A stretch of DNA of 64,000 nucleotides from Amblyomma americanum (taxonomy: Eukaryota; Arthropoda; Arachnida; Ixodida; Ixodidae): contig NC_135500.1 of assembly GCF_052857255.1 (NCBI RefSeq), positions 162,675,689 to 162,739,688 on the forward strand, given 5' to 3'. Positions 53,118 through 63,400 of the stretch are shown in pieces. Position 1 is the stretch's first letter; every line of letters starts with the position of its first letter. The position numbers and the translations under genes are program-made. A model generated the notes under the pieces. It made no database searches and had not been told where the DNA came from. It saw only the letters and a program-made list of their open reading frames with translations.

Positions 53118-53406
53118 TCATGCTTGTTCTATATCTTTTTTTGCTAATACGACAGTAACCGTTTTATGTTTTGCTTTTTTCTTATAGTGCCAACATGGTG
53201 TCTACGAGTGGGTTATATATGCTGTGTAATTGCCTTCCCTCTATATTTTTATCGGTGTATGTATTCATGTTGTGTAACATAATATTTGCCACCCCTGCTG
53301 CAAAAGAATTGGTGCACTGACCTAGTCAAGCCTTTCTGGCTTTTTGCCTGCGCACCCAACATCACCTGATGTTGAATAAAGACCCAATCAAATCAAATCA
53401 AATCAA

Positions 53407-53553
53407 TTTAGCACGACTTTTTCTGTCTAATAATCCACTCTAAAAGTTCATCTTAAGATCCCATTCAGGCAACCTTGGCGCAAATTCTGAAAGCGTACCG
53501 AACCCACTGCGCAGTGGCATTTAAGAACTGATCCCCATCGAAAAGTATATGTC
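53407..53553. other. Short unassigned spacer
   Basis: Separates the LINE tail from the Ruka insertion; nothing was recognised. Confidence 0.5.
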
Positions 53554-53820
53554 GCATCCCAAGATCTTAAGCCGCCGCGGTGGCTGAGTGGTTATGGCGC
53601 TCGGCTGCTGGCCCGAAAGACGCGGGTTCGATCCCGGCCGCGGCGGTCGAATTTCGATGGAGGCGAAATTCTAGAGGCCCGTTTACTGTGCGATGTCAGT
53701 GCACGTTAAAGAACCCCAGGTGGTCGAAATTTCCGGAGCCCTTCACTACGGCGTCTCTCATAGTCTGAGTCGCTTTGGGACGTTAAACCCCCATAAACCA
53801 AACCAAGCATCCCGAGATCT
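53554..53820 (+). mobile_element. Ruka-type tRNA SINE with 14-bp TSD
   Basis: The SINE (53568-53806) closely matches the 27.7-kb copy: intact A box TGGCTGAGTGG, B box GGGTTCGATCC, core and CCATAAACCAAACC tail. It is flanked by GCATCCCAAGATCT (53554-53567) and GCATCCCGAGATCT (53807-53820), which match at 13 of 14 positions, a clear target-site duplication. It appears slightly older than the 27.7-kb copy, judged by the TSD mismatch. Confidence 0.93.
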
Positions 53821-55390
53821 CAACTTCAATCTCGCACCCAGCAACACGACGCCTTGGCCAGCGCTTCGAGCATCGACCTGAATCAATTCAAAGCCGTATA
53901 CTCCCGCATCAAGCCCCGCCAGCACGCTACAGCCGTAGCTTCTCAACCGTTCCTGGGATCCATTGTGTGACCGACCGAGACGTGACTGCGAGCAGACGCG
54001 CCATCGCGGATTGCGAATGAAAAGAAGATTAAGCGCCTCCTCTTCCCAGGGAAAGCAACAAAAAAAAAGTACAACGAGAACGGAACGGTGCAGTAGCGAA
54101 GGCACGCATGTCAACTGTTGGGCACCCTTCCTCGAAGCCTGTGAATCGCGGCTGCAAAAGCCTTGCGAAAGCACTCGGCAGACACCGCCGCTGGGTCACA
54201 AACTTGGCACAACAGCAATTTTTCAGACTGCTTTAAGGGAACTATGAGACCGTGGGAGCTGAGTGAGGGAGGAAGGGGTTCCACCGAAGATAACGCGCGG
54301 CCAGTCGCTCTGATGGAATGGATGCAGCCACGTTCCAACGGCCATCGCACACGCTTCAAGACATGATTTAACTCCCCCCTCCTTCCCTGTTCTTCAGCTT
54401 TCGCCATGACCATGAGTCGAGCCTCAAGGGCACGCCGCATAGTGGCTCAGTGGGGAGAAACAGATTGGGCCGCGCAACGTCGGTCGGCGTAATGAGCGCG
54501 CTACGCCAGGAACAATGGTGGGCAATCACGTTGCGAGGGTGCGCCGAACGTTCCCATTCTTTTCGCTGGGATACGCCTCTATACTGTGCGAAGTAGTGTT
54601 GCGACATGAACACATAATATTCTTTTGTTACCCTCCGATTTCATCGCGACCAACGGGGTTCAATGAGCCTTCAGCTCAGATTTTAGACCCTGCAGGCGCA
54701 GTCCGTATGTGCCTCAAGCGCCGCGATCCTGATCAGCACGGCGGCCTAACCTGACGTTTACATGGCACAACGGAGGAAACGATTGAACAGCGCTGTTCAG
54801 TCGTTTCCATCAATATGCACCAACCACCCCGACTAAGCCGTCTTCTATATGGCACAATACCGAGCTTCGGCGAAACATTTTTTTTTTACTTTCGTGTAGG
54901 TCTACCTGATTTCTTCTTTCCAAAATCGCGCTCTTTAAACACGGGGGTCATAGCTACGGTGAGGCGCGAACCCCGCTAAAGAAGAGAATGCCGAGAACGA
55001 TTCCGGCAAAGCCAGGAAAGTCCTGCGTTCTGGCCGCCTCTGCCTTTCACAAACTATGCGGTATAGCTGCTACTACCATTATCTCGCAAAGTATTATCAG
55101 ATGAAGAACGCAGGAAGAGCACGGAGCCCCACCGCCCCGTCCCCGAGCCTATACAGCGCACTTTAAGGCCCCGTAACAAAGTCGAAACTTATCCCAATCG
55201 CATAGTTGGGCGGCGAGTCACGTCTTCAGAACGTCGACGACCGTCCTTGACAGGGTTTAAGCGAGCCGTCTTCTTGCGCACGGAGGCGCCGAGAAATTCA
55301 GCGACAACACGCCCAGTTAGATGGTGCCGAAAAATGCGTCAGATACTGGAAAGCTAGCGCTCTTTTTTAGCGCTGTAACAATGATGACCA
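53821..55390. other. Unassigned non-coding stretch
   Basis: Moderately CpG-rich, with short overlapping frames on both strands. No gene or repeat was recognised. Confidence 0.5.
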
Positions 55391-55684
55391 GTCAAGTCAA
55401 TTCACTTTTATTTAACCTCACAGGGATGTCAGCACCGCAGCCAAAAAGCCTATAAGAGGCTCGACGAAGGTTCTGTGCCCCTGCACAAAACTTGGCCATC
55501 TTCAGCTTTTCACTAGCACATAAACAGCAGGAGACAGTGGTATTTCCGCATTTAGTTGACAGCAACAACGGAAAGAAGAAAACATACTGGGGGATAAAAA
55601 AAAACGCATGCAGTGCTAAAAAAACTGATTTTCTAGCAATACAATGCTTTCGGTAGGACTATATAGAAAAATGCACGCTGAGCG

Positions 55685-56402
55685 CTATAAATCATTTGGC
55701 GTGTTCAAAAATATTCGTAGATTATAACTGCTCATTTGACAGTCATAATTCATCCGTGGTTGCGGGATGAGAAAGTGATCATGGGTGCGCGTACCATAAA
55801 TATGGGACTTGCCCTCCAACCTAAGCATTCGTTTGGAAAACATGGCAGCGGTTCTCCTGTAACGTCTTATTAAGTTACATTTATTTAGATGCGGCGTTGA
55901 AATATCATTCAGTATTTGAAAAATTGCGTCTGTAGGAGCATCACGGGAAACATTCTCTATTATTCTGAGGGCTAGTTTTTGTAGTTTGCAAAATTCGCTG
56001 ATATTTGTAAAAGTAGCCGTTCCCCACACAAGAAAGCAGTAACTAATGACGGAAGAGAAAAAAGAGTGGTAAATAATTTATTTCACACACTGCGCGAAAA
56101 AGCAGCGTAGTCTGGATAAAGTACCGGCGACCTTAGATAGTTCGTTTATCGCAGTCTCTATATGTTTATTCCACGATAAATGCTCATTGAAATATACTTG
56201 CAGGCTTTTAACTTTGGAGAACAAGTCAAGTTTCATTTAAACCTAGACAGACGGGAGGTTTGGAAGTTTATAAAGCTTATTCCTCGGCCAGAAAAGTGCT
56301 GTTTTGGTTTTATTAATACTGATGCGTAAAGAATTAATGTTGCCCGTTCATGAAGGCAACGCAAACATTGATTCGCTTGCGCAACTGTAACACATGTGTG
56401 AT
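55685..56402 (-). pseudogene. LINE reverse transcriptase C-terminal region
   Basis: The minus strand reads KTALFWPRNK (after the YADD block), LFSKVKSLQVYFNEHLSWNK-HIETAINELSKVAG, VISYCFLVWGTATFTNISEF and CKLQKLALRII. The last open part is 56029-55685 and ends in NLRIFLNTPNDL-stop. The order matches the corresponding part of the plus-strand LINE at 52.4-53.1 kb (YKTLGVYFTENMSWDRHIEH; GILVWATTTAENM; LQKRAIRII). It contains stops and frameshifts between 56400 and 56030. Confidence 0.85.
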
Positions 56403-56990
56403 TTAATTTAAGAAAGCACTGGCGTCATCGGCATATATTATAAATGTGCATTTCTTATCTGTACTAATAATATCATTTATGTATGTCTTAAGCAACAGTG
56501 GACTCAATATGCTGCCTTGAGGAACACCACCTCGCACAGATTTGACATTGGAAAACATTCTATCTTTACCCGCTGACTGCGTGAAGCTAGGTAAGATTGG
56601 AAGACCCCCCCCCCCCTCACCCACCCCAAAAAAACGCCCCGAAACCCATATATCTCTAGTATGGTATTAGTTTACCATAATTTATCTGGTCTAACGCTTT
56701 GGAGAACTCTAAAAATATACCCAGAAAAAGCTCCGTGTTTTCACAAGATTCTATACTTAATTATTTCGGTAAAAGGAGGGCGACCAATGTAGACCAAGCG
56801 TCCCAAAACCATGCCGGCATGAAGTTATTAGGTTGCGTTTTTCACAAAAGTCTGACGTTCGTTTAAATGCTACCTTTTCTAAGCTTTCTGAGAAGAACGG
56901 AAGTATGGATATGGGATCATAATTTGCAAACTCATTTATGTCCCCTGCTTTATGAATGATCGCGACCTCCTGCCTATTTTTATGCGTTTG
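56403..56990 (-). pseudogene. LINE reverse transcriptase core
   Basis: From about 56990 downward the minus strand reads [18 protein letters not shown] (RT 0/1, with the usual NYRPIS changed to NYDPIS), then a degraded FWVYF-SSPK block where motif A should be, VRGGVPQGSILSPLL (motif B) and FIIYADDASAFL (motif C, both Asp kept) ending at 56403. Motif A has lost its catalytic Asp context through mutation, and a C run lies at 56607-56617 within the frame. Confidence 0.85.
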
Positions 56991-57013
56991 GGAAACCCAT
57001 TTTTAGGCAGAGG

Positions 57014-57153
<140 letters not shown>

Positions 57154-57195
57154 GAAGCAGTCAGGGTTGCTCAAAGGGCCAGTGAAAACTTGCAC

Positions 57196-57424
57196 AGTGA
57201 AAAGGTCACAATTGGTTCGATTATCTAGGTTTATTCACCAACGGTTTCAGACGGTAGACCGTCCTTCGTCAGGGTTAAGTGGAATAGAACCCTGTCGACC
57301 GAACCCTGACGAAGGGTTAAGTGGAATGGAACCCTGTCGACAGAACCCTGACGAAGGACGGTTCACCGTCTGAAACCGTTGGTGAATAAACCTAGATAAT
57401 CGAACCAGTTGTGACCTTTTCACT
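57196..57424. mobile_element. Palindromic element, possible Penelope-like terminal repeat with hammerhead-like cores
   Basis: 81-bp arms (57196-57276 and 57344-57424) are reverse complements at about 78 of 81 positions. Between them lies the rest of a 42-bp tandem duplication (57274-57315 and 57316-57357). In each arm, read outward from the centre, the sequence has CTGACGA, then a stem GACGG-loop-CCGTC, then T-GAAAC, then CGTT and GGTGAATAAA. That is the order of a type I hammerhead ribozyme core (CUGANGA, stem II, GAAA, NUH), including a GUU triplet followed by GG that can pair with the CC before CTGACGA. Penelope-like retroelements are known to carry minimal hammerheads in their terminal repeats. 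One extra C (GAAACCGTT rather than GAAACGTT) and a very short stem I make activity of this copy doubtful. Confidence 0.5.
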
Positions 57425-57439
57425 ATATATATATATTGG

Positions 57440-57893
57440 GCTGATAACATGAATGACTTATTTGAAAGATTATACCTGGAAATCATATACATCACGAGTC
57501 TTGCAAGACTCTTCCCGAAGAATTGTAAAGAGACTTTCAATTTAATACTTATCTCTCGGCGACAGAAACGCACCTTGAGTGTTATGAACTTCGAGGTATT
57601 CGGATCAACGATGATCACGAGTATGCTCCCCATGGAAAGAGAGTATTCATCAATACAGTTAGCCAGTTTGTTTGTTTTTTTGCCAGATAACGTGTTATAC
57701 CTAGAGTGATCGTAGAACAATTTTGGGCGTTTCTTGGCCGGTACAAAATATTGTTAAGTGACAATAGAAGGAGGGGCAGGCAGGGAATCATTGACAGTCA
57801 GCGTCATTTGCTTCCACACGACAACACTTAGTTTTATTCTACTGCAGTTAAATATTTTTTTCATGTAGTCCTTGGCTTGACGCAGGAACGATG
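57440..57893 (-). other. Unassigned part inside the minus-strand LINE
   Basis: Open on the minus strand from 57720 to about 57445, but without any motif that I can match to the expected linker/RT N-terminal segment. It may belong to the element that brought the palindrome, or be a divergent part of the LINE. Confidence 0.35.
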
Positions 57894-58100
57894 TTAGCTT
57901 GTTTCTGCACGCTTTAGAAGCCACGAGATCATCCGGATCGTGAGACGTCTATCTTCGTTGCGAGACGTCTCTCTTGATCCATGGTTTACGAGCTTTCCTT
58001 GGCCTTTGGGCGGTTTTTTCTGAAGACGCCTGACATATATTCTTTTAATGACTGTCATGAATGCCTCATACGCTTTATCTGGGTCTTTAATTGCATACAC
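57894..58100 (-). pseudogene. LINE ORF2 linker between endonuclease and RT
   Basis: The minus strand reads IKDPDKAYEAFMTVIKRIYV, then a basic segment with KKPPKGQGKLVNHGSRET. It parallels the SDPNTAMACFL...RKAWKPWVDRELL linker of the 50.9-kb LINE. A sequence equivalent to PWVDREL is damaged. Confidence 0.75.
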
Positions 58101-58106
58101 GCAGTT

Positions 58107-58640
58107 TCAGGACACAGCACAAAATTTAGCTCGTAACCCTTCTGACGTACCCGAATTTATTGTTTGACATGTTCGAATCATTGGCTTCTCTCGCGGACGT
58201 TGTTTTGGACTGTCGGTGAAAAGAAAAATTGGTAAACGATCACTAATTTGAGAGAAAATTAGTCCAGAATTGACAGGTGCACTCTGAGCATTCGTGATGA
58301 AAACATCAATTGATGAAGCTGTCTGTTTTCGAGTTGGCCCTGTGACGACATTTTTAAAACCACTGCAGTTCCAAATCATCGTTAGTTAGCGCTGTTCATT
58401 AGACGAGGTTAAGGAATCTATGCTGGTGTCACCATTCATAAGGCAAGGTTCGGGAATCTATGCTGTTTCACCATTCGTTAGACGAGGTTAAGGAATCTAA
58501 GCTGGTGTCACCCCCTGTTATTAAATTCAGCTTATTTTCGGTTATGCGGGGAAAAAAATCATCAAGAAACAAAAGAACAGTATACGGTTTTACACCGGGA
58601 GGACGAGACACCACTGAAAACACAATTTAGGCACATCTAT
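58107..58640 (-). pseudogene. LINE endonuclease, middle and C-terminal part
   Basis: From about 58640 the minus strand reads VFSVVSRPPGVKPYTVLLFL-DDFF, then ITENKLNLITGGDTS (the GDFN catalytic motif position, mutated to GDTS). After a local tandem expansion it reads DSLTSSNEQ, SGFKNVVTGPTRKQTASSID and VFITNAQSAPVNSG, ending at ISDRLPIFLF. The catalytic SDH is changed to SDR, so the enzyme would be dead even without the frame breaks. Confidence 0.85.
58398..58517. repeat. Three ~40-bp tandem copies inside endonuclease
   Basis: Three successive units (about 58398-58438, 58439-58477 and 58478-58517) share AGGTTAAGGAATCTA-GCTG-TGTCACC. Copies 1 and 3 are nearly identical; copy 2 is diverged (AGGCAAGGTTCGGG). 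On the minus strand each codes for a GDTSIDSLTSSNE-like segment, so the catalytic-motif region has been triplicated. The unit length is not a multiple of three. Confidence 0.75.
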
Positions 58641-59539
58641 AATACAGTATTTCGTAATCATGGAGCACCATTGAGAAACCAGGAATCGTGGTGCAAAAGT
58701 TGGGGCATGGTAATCAACTACAAAAAATCTACATACACTCACGTAAGTAAAAAACAGGGCCTTACCAGATTTGAATATGATATAGGAGAAAATGCCTTGG
58801 TAGATGTACAGAGTTTCCGATACTTAGGGGTTACAGTCACACATAATCTAGACCGGCGTGTTCACATTGAGAATATCTGTTCGAAAGATTACCAAAAGCT
58901 CCGCTTTCTTAGGAAAAAGCTTCCAAATGTGACTAAAGAAAATAAATTGGTCGCCTACAAAACGTTTATACGACCAGTTCTGAAATATGCGAATGTTGTG
59001 TGGAGTCCCCACGAAAAATGCTTAAAAAATAAGGCGAAAAGAATACAGCGGATTTCCGCACATTTTATACGCTCCAAGTATCGCCGTACTGACTCGGTTA
59101 CAGAGATGGCACAGCGGTGTGAATTGGAAACGCTGGAAATTAGAAGAATAAAACATCGACTCAAACTTTTTTCCAGATAATGCAAGGGGCATTAAAAATA
59201 AATAAAGAACATTATATGAAAGCACCTCTAAAACATGGTTCCCGAAAAAACCACAGCACGGTACTACAACCTATTAACACACGTACGGATGTATACCGGT
59301 ATTCCTTTTTTCTTGACGTAATTCAACTATGGCACAAACTGCCAAGTGATGTTGTAGAGACTGCGCACGTGCAACAATTTGAGCCAGGTGTCGATATGTT
59401 TTTGAGGAATGGTGTACTAATTTTGAATTCTGTTTCATCATTGCTCATTGAAGCGCTTGTGAAATGCATTTGTTTTTGTTCCCTCTCTGTGACGACCCTC
59501 ATTGGAGGGTTAACAGTATGACCAAATAAATAAATACAG
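58641..59539 (+). mobile_element. Second LINE (3' part), inserted in the first
   Basis: An open frame (58671-59180) gives a reverse-transcriptase C-terminal region: CKSWGMVINYKKS, VQSFRYLGVTVTHNLDRRVH, FIRPVLKYANVVWSPH, KNKAKRIQRISAHFIRSKYR and RCELETLEIRRIKHRLKLF. Further coding continues in a shifted frame to about 59400. The 3' UTR has a hairpin ACCCTC-ATTG-GAGGGT near 59490-59510, then an AATAAATAAA end. AATACAG at 58641-58647 and 59533-59539 may be a 7-bp TSD. Sequences on both sides are successive parts of the host LINE endonuclease, so this copy inserted later. Confidence 0.85.
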
Positions 59540-59549
59540 CCATTAAAAG

Positions 59550-59835
59550 ATTTCTGCAATATTAAGGTTACGCTACCTTCCTTTTTTATTAATCCGATTT
59601 TGTGCATGCGTGTTATGATCGATGAGCTTCAGAACTTCATAGTCTAGTCATCCCGGTACCATGTTTGTGTTATCATTTACATCAAATGTGAATTTGAGCG
59701 ATTCAAGAAAGCAAAAAACCTCATCTTCTGTGTTACGCATTGACTGAGAATTGAAATTAAAGAAAGAAATCACATTCTGCTTTCCGACTACAAAATTCGA
59801 CACATCAGTAATCAAGAAAAACAGCGAATCCATGA
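59550..59835 (-). pseudogene. LINE endonuclease N-terminal part
   Basis: From about 59833 the minus strand reads DSLFFLITDVSNFVVGKQNV, then ISFFNFNSQSMRNTEDEVFC and FLESLKFTFDV, the typical opening of an APE-type endonuclease (N-QS-RN followed by hydrophobic strands). NMVPG and KKGSVTLILQKSFNG follow. The usual SETWL catalytic Glu motif is not seen, so it has been lost. Coding breaks off where the plus-strand LINE is inserted. Confidence 0.75.
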
Positions 59836-59864
59836 CGATGTGCTACTAGAGTTACTCGGGCATC

Positions 59865-60390
59865 CACTTGGTTAAACTATCTGTTCTAGGTCGCCTATGC
59901 AGGCACTGCAGATGGCATGGGATGACTCCTCTTCTCTCGCAAAAGTGCGTCCATTTCTTTTTAGACGAATTTTCACTCCTTTTCCTTCTTTATAGAGACG
60001 CCCAGTCCAAACAGCTTTTTTTTCAGCCTTGGGCACAGGTATGCTTGTAGATAGATGGAAACGTTTTCGCCAAGATCAAGAGTACCTGTGGTAATCTTTG
60101 TTTGCCGAGCTTTTTGAATTACGTGCGGACCCATTTCGGAACCGTACGACTATGCTGGGGCATGCAGTGTTCTTTGTCGGGACGCGATGGCAGATATCAA
60201 CATCCTGCATTGTTATCGGTTCTTGGGCGACATCACCAACTTTCAGAAAGATTTCGGGTTGATTTTTATCCTGCTTGACAGGAGGAACCTGGATATTAGT
60301 GTTTTTATTTCCTAAATATTGATCAAGATCAGTCAAGCACGGTTCCAAGCCGGACTGTAGTTTCTTTCATTTCCTTGCAAGCTTTCTTTG
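59865..60390 (-). pseudogene. LINE ORF1 fragment
   Basis: The open part 60348-60076 reads LTDLDQYLGNKNTNIQV, then GDVAQEPITMQDVDICHRVP and TKNTACPSIVVRFRNGSAR. This matches the C-terminal half of the RNA-binding ORF1 protein of CR1/L2-like LINEs (coiled-coil end LEQYSR-N, then D-xx-HR-P-K, then VRF). Beyond a frame break, EKKAVWTGRLYKEGK and KRNGRTFARE match the terminal LFG-AL-KKE...TRNG-I-AR block. It ends just before ORF2 begins at about 59835. The role inferred from the family is binding of the element RNA. Confidence 0.7.
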
Positions 60391-60400
60391 CAGCCATGAA

Positions 60401-63400
60401 GGATTACTGCCGTTAAAGCACGACATCGGTGATGCCGCGATAGTACGTTGAAGGTAATTGCCGTCTCTAATACCTGTAGAACGAAATGACGGGGTTTACA
60501 TGTCGCTGTCTTCTCTCGCCCGTTGCTTGGCACGAAGCCGTCTTCGCGCTCGACGCAATGCGCCGTATATGGTATTGAATTTCTCACTGCGCTGCCACAG
60601 CTCCGATGTGTAGTGGGCTGTGCTGATCGCCTTAACAATGGCTCAGAGCTTCCACTGGTCGAACGAAACGGCATTGAATATTTTTCATTCCATTTTCCGA
60701 AATTATACCCAGTCGAAAGAAAGACTCAACGGTGTCACAAATTACAAAAAAAAATGTTTTGTAGTTTTGTTGTATCGACAGATTTCTCTGTTATTTTTCT
60801 AGTATTTTTCGGTCTGTAGTCCGTAGTTCTGTAGTACTTTTTTGTAGTAATTAAGACTACAAAATTTTATTGTTACTACAAACATTTCTCTTGGAAGTGT
60901 TTCAGTCAAAATCATTACAGAACATCGGCTATAATGATAGAAAATGGGCTGTTTTGTTTTGTTTTTTACTGCGGAGGGGTGACTTTCATGACGTATCACC
61001 CAATATGCAAGTGAGTACGGCATGTTAGTACGGCATTTATTTATTTTTCAAACTGTAAGATAGCTCGTTTCCAGAGTTCGGTGACATCCTGCAACGCAGC
61101 TGGTGAGGCTTTCACCATGTTGCCATGTTCCAACGCAAAGGCGCTGTTCGGGGCACGCTTTCCCAAGCCAAGACGTTCAAAAATATCCACGGAGTTCATC
61201 TTGCTTGCAATACTCGCTGGTAAAGCCTGATTCGCAATTCTTGCGCCATAGTTTGGCAACGCTAGCGCCATAAGTCGTCTTGGTTCCGCCGTTATATAAC
61301 ATGATCTTTCCATTTTTATCATAATTTCTTGGCAAGTTTCGGCCAGTTTTTGGAGCCATTACTCCGAAAAAAGCCCCGCTCTCTGCACTCCTTCTACCTT
61401 CTGGTCAGTATCCTATATTAATACTATCCTAACAAAGAGAGTGCACTTTTGCGCATTCTACGCGGCACAGAATTTCTGCAGTAAGACACTGTATACTTGA
61501 CAATTTGGCTGGTTCTTTATTTTTCCTACTTTGCATGGTCCAAGAAACTCGCTAAAATACTGAAGCACCGTTCGCCGCTACTGTGACCCACCGTAAATAA
61601 TTCTACAGAAACACATTGTATATATTAGGATCTTAACAAGGGTTTATAACAACAAATACTTAGCCGAAAAAAAAAACACACGCTTGCACTAGTGACACTC
61701 AGAAAGCATCAAGGTCATACCTGAGTCGACAGAGAAAGGACGGGTGTCGATGGACCTCGCTCAAGAACAGATGCTGCAATTGCGGTAAGAGCGCACCACT
61801 CGCTGTCGGCCGAGAAGTCGAGCTGTCTCGGCAGTTCAGCTCTTCACTGGGTCAAGATTTTACTGTAGATATTTTCGGAAAAATAAAATTCTCTTAAAAG
61901 GGTCAAGATTTTCACTACAGAGCCCTTGCCTTAAATGCGCCCTCAGAGGATATCTGGGAAAGCTGAGGCCCTCAGCAGCCACAGCAAATGTTTTACACGC
62001 TTCAAAATACGCCGCAGAGGCCGAGGCAAAAATGAGGTTTGCACATCAAAGATGTTAAGCCAACTATGTATTTTGTATTCGCTTGGTTGGGAGTTGTATT
62101 TCGCTATTTATTTATTCGCACTGCGAACGCCCCATTCACATAGGCTAGACACTTCAAGTATAACAATGACCACGATTGTGCACCATTCTAAAGGGCGGCA
62201 ACCTTTTAACCTGTCCGCTAAACGTGCATGCAAACACGGGACTGGTATGGAACGTCAAGTTTGACTTTAAAAATCTGCACTCGAGCTGCGAGAGACAGCC
62301 CAGCGGAGGGCTTTGAAATAATTTTCACCATTTGTTGTTGTTTTTTAACACGCATTATCGTCGCGCAACATTCGCACTTTTTTTTGGCTTCCATCAAAAT
62401 GCAACTGCCATGATCGGATTCCGTTCCCGCAAACTCAACAGCATATAGTCTTTTTCTTTCCATCTTGCCATCGTTGTTGTACTTGGTCGCCCTGCAACAA
62501 CCCCTTTGAGGTGGTTAGCAGTATTTCAAATAAATAAAAAAATAAACACGCCTTATCCTCAGCGACACAGGGTGGGCACAAACCCGCTAAACAGTGTGCA
62601 GCCGTGTTCAGAAATGCCAGATCGCGCACAGGGAAGCGAGCAGCCGACTCAACGAGTGCTCTGCCCCAACGAAGAAGCCTTCTCGCGGTATGCGCGGTTC
62701 TCACGGTATAAGCTCGGCACTGCCTTTGCGGTTCTGAGTAACCACACACGGTCGCTTCCAAGAAACGGTGGCGCGACGCAGCCTAGAGACGTGAGGACGC
62801 GTGGGGAGGAAATGACGAGGCCTACGATGAAAGCACAAGAAAGGAAAAAAATTAACGCAACCAGCGCTTGTTTTTTTAATAAACCCTTGTAACAGAAAAA
62901 GCCGCGTCTGATAAGCCCGTGACCTCAGATGAATTATCGATGGTAATAATTTTTGGCATTTTAAAACAACGACGTGGTTTATGAGGCAGGCTATAGTGAA
63001 CGGCTCCGGATTAACGTGGCCCGCCTGGGACTGTATTTTGTTAATTCCTTTCAATGCGAAAGCATTACTAGTCCCAGCAAGAGAAAATCCGGCGGCCTGC
63101 ATGTGCGTGTACTCGCAGATGGCACAAAAAATGACAGCGATGGTAAGAAGAGCTGGTGCCGTCATAAAGCGTTTCTATGACACACACACAGCAAACCAAG
63201 CATCACCATTTCAAACAATCCCTTATATGTCGCTCGTCTATATATATACTCGCTGCTGGCCGACCTCCATGCGGCGCCAGTTTTTCCTACATTTGTACCA
63301 AGATTGTGACGCAATCTGTTGTCGTGCGGCGTTCCTGTTGGTGTCATACGATTTCTTGTTGCATATAGCTTAAATGTGCTAGTCAAGTCAGAGGCTAGTT

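Larger units (their letters stand above)
50885..53406 (+). mobile_element. 5'-truncated non-LTR retrotransposon (CR1/L2-like LINE)
   Basis: The element contains, in order, the last part of an APE-type endonuclease, a linker, a near-complete reverse transcriptase, a ~290-base 3' UTR with terminal hairpin (AAGCC-TTTCT-GGCTT, 53327-53341), AATAAA in 53371-53381 and an (AATCA)n-type tail ending near 53406. ORF1 and most of the endonuclease are absent, as expected from incomplete target-primed reverse transcription. Both ORF2 pieces are clearly related in motif order to the minus-strand LINE at 55-60 kb. No TSD is visible. Clade placement (CR1/L2-like rather than I or RTE) is inferred from the lack of RNase H and the motif style. 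Confidence 0.9.
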
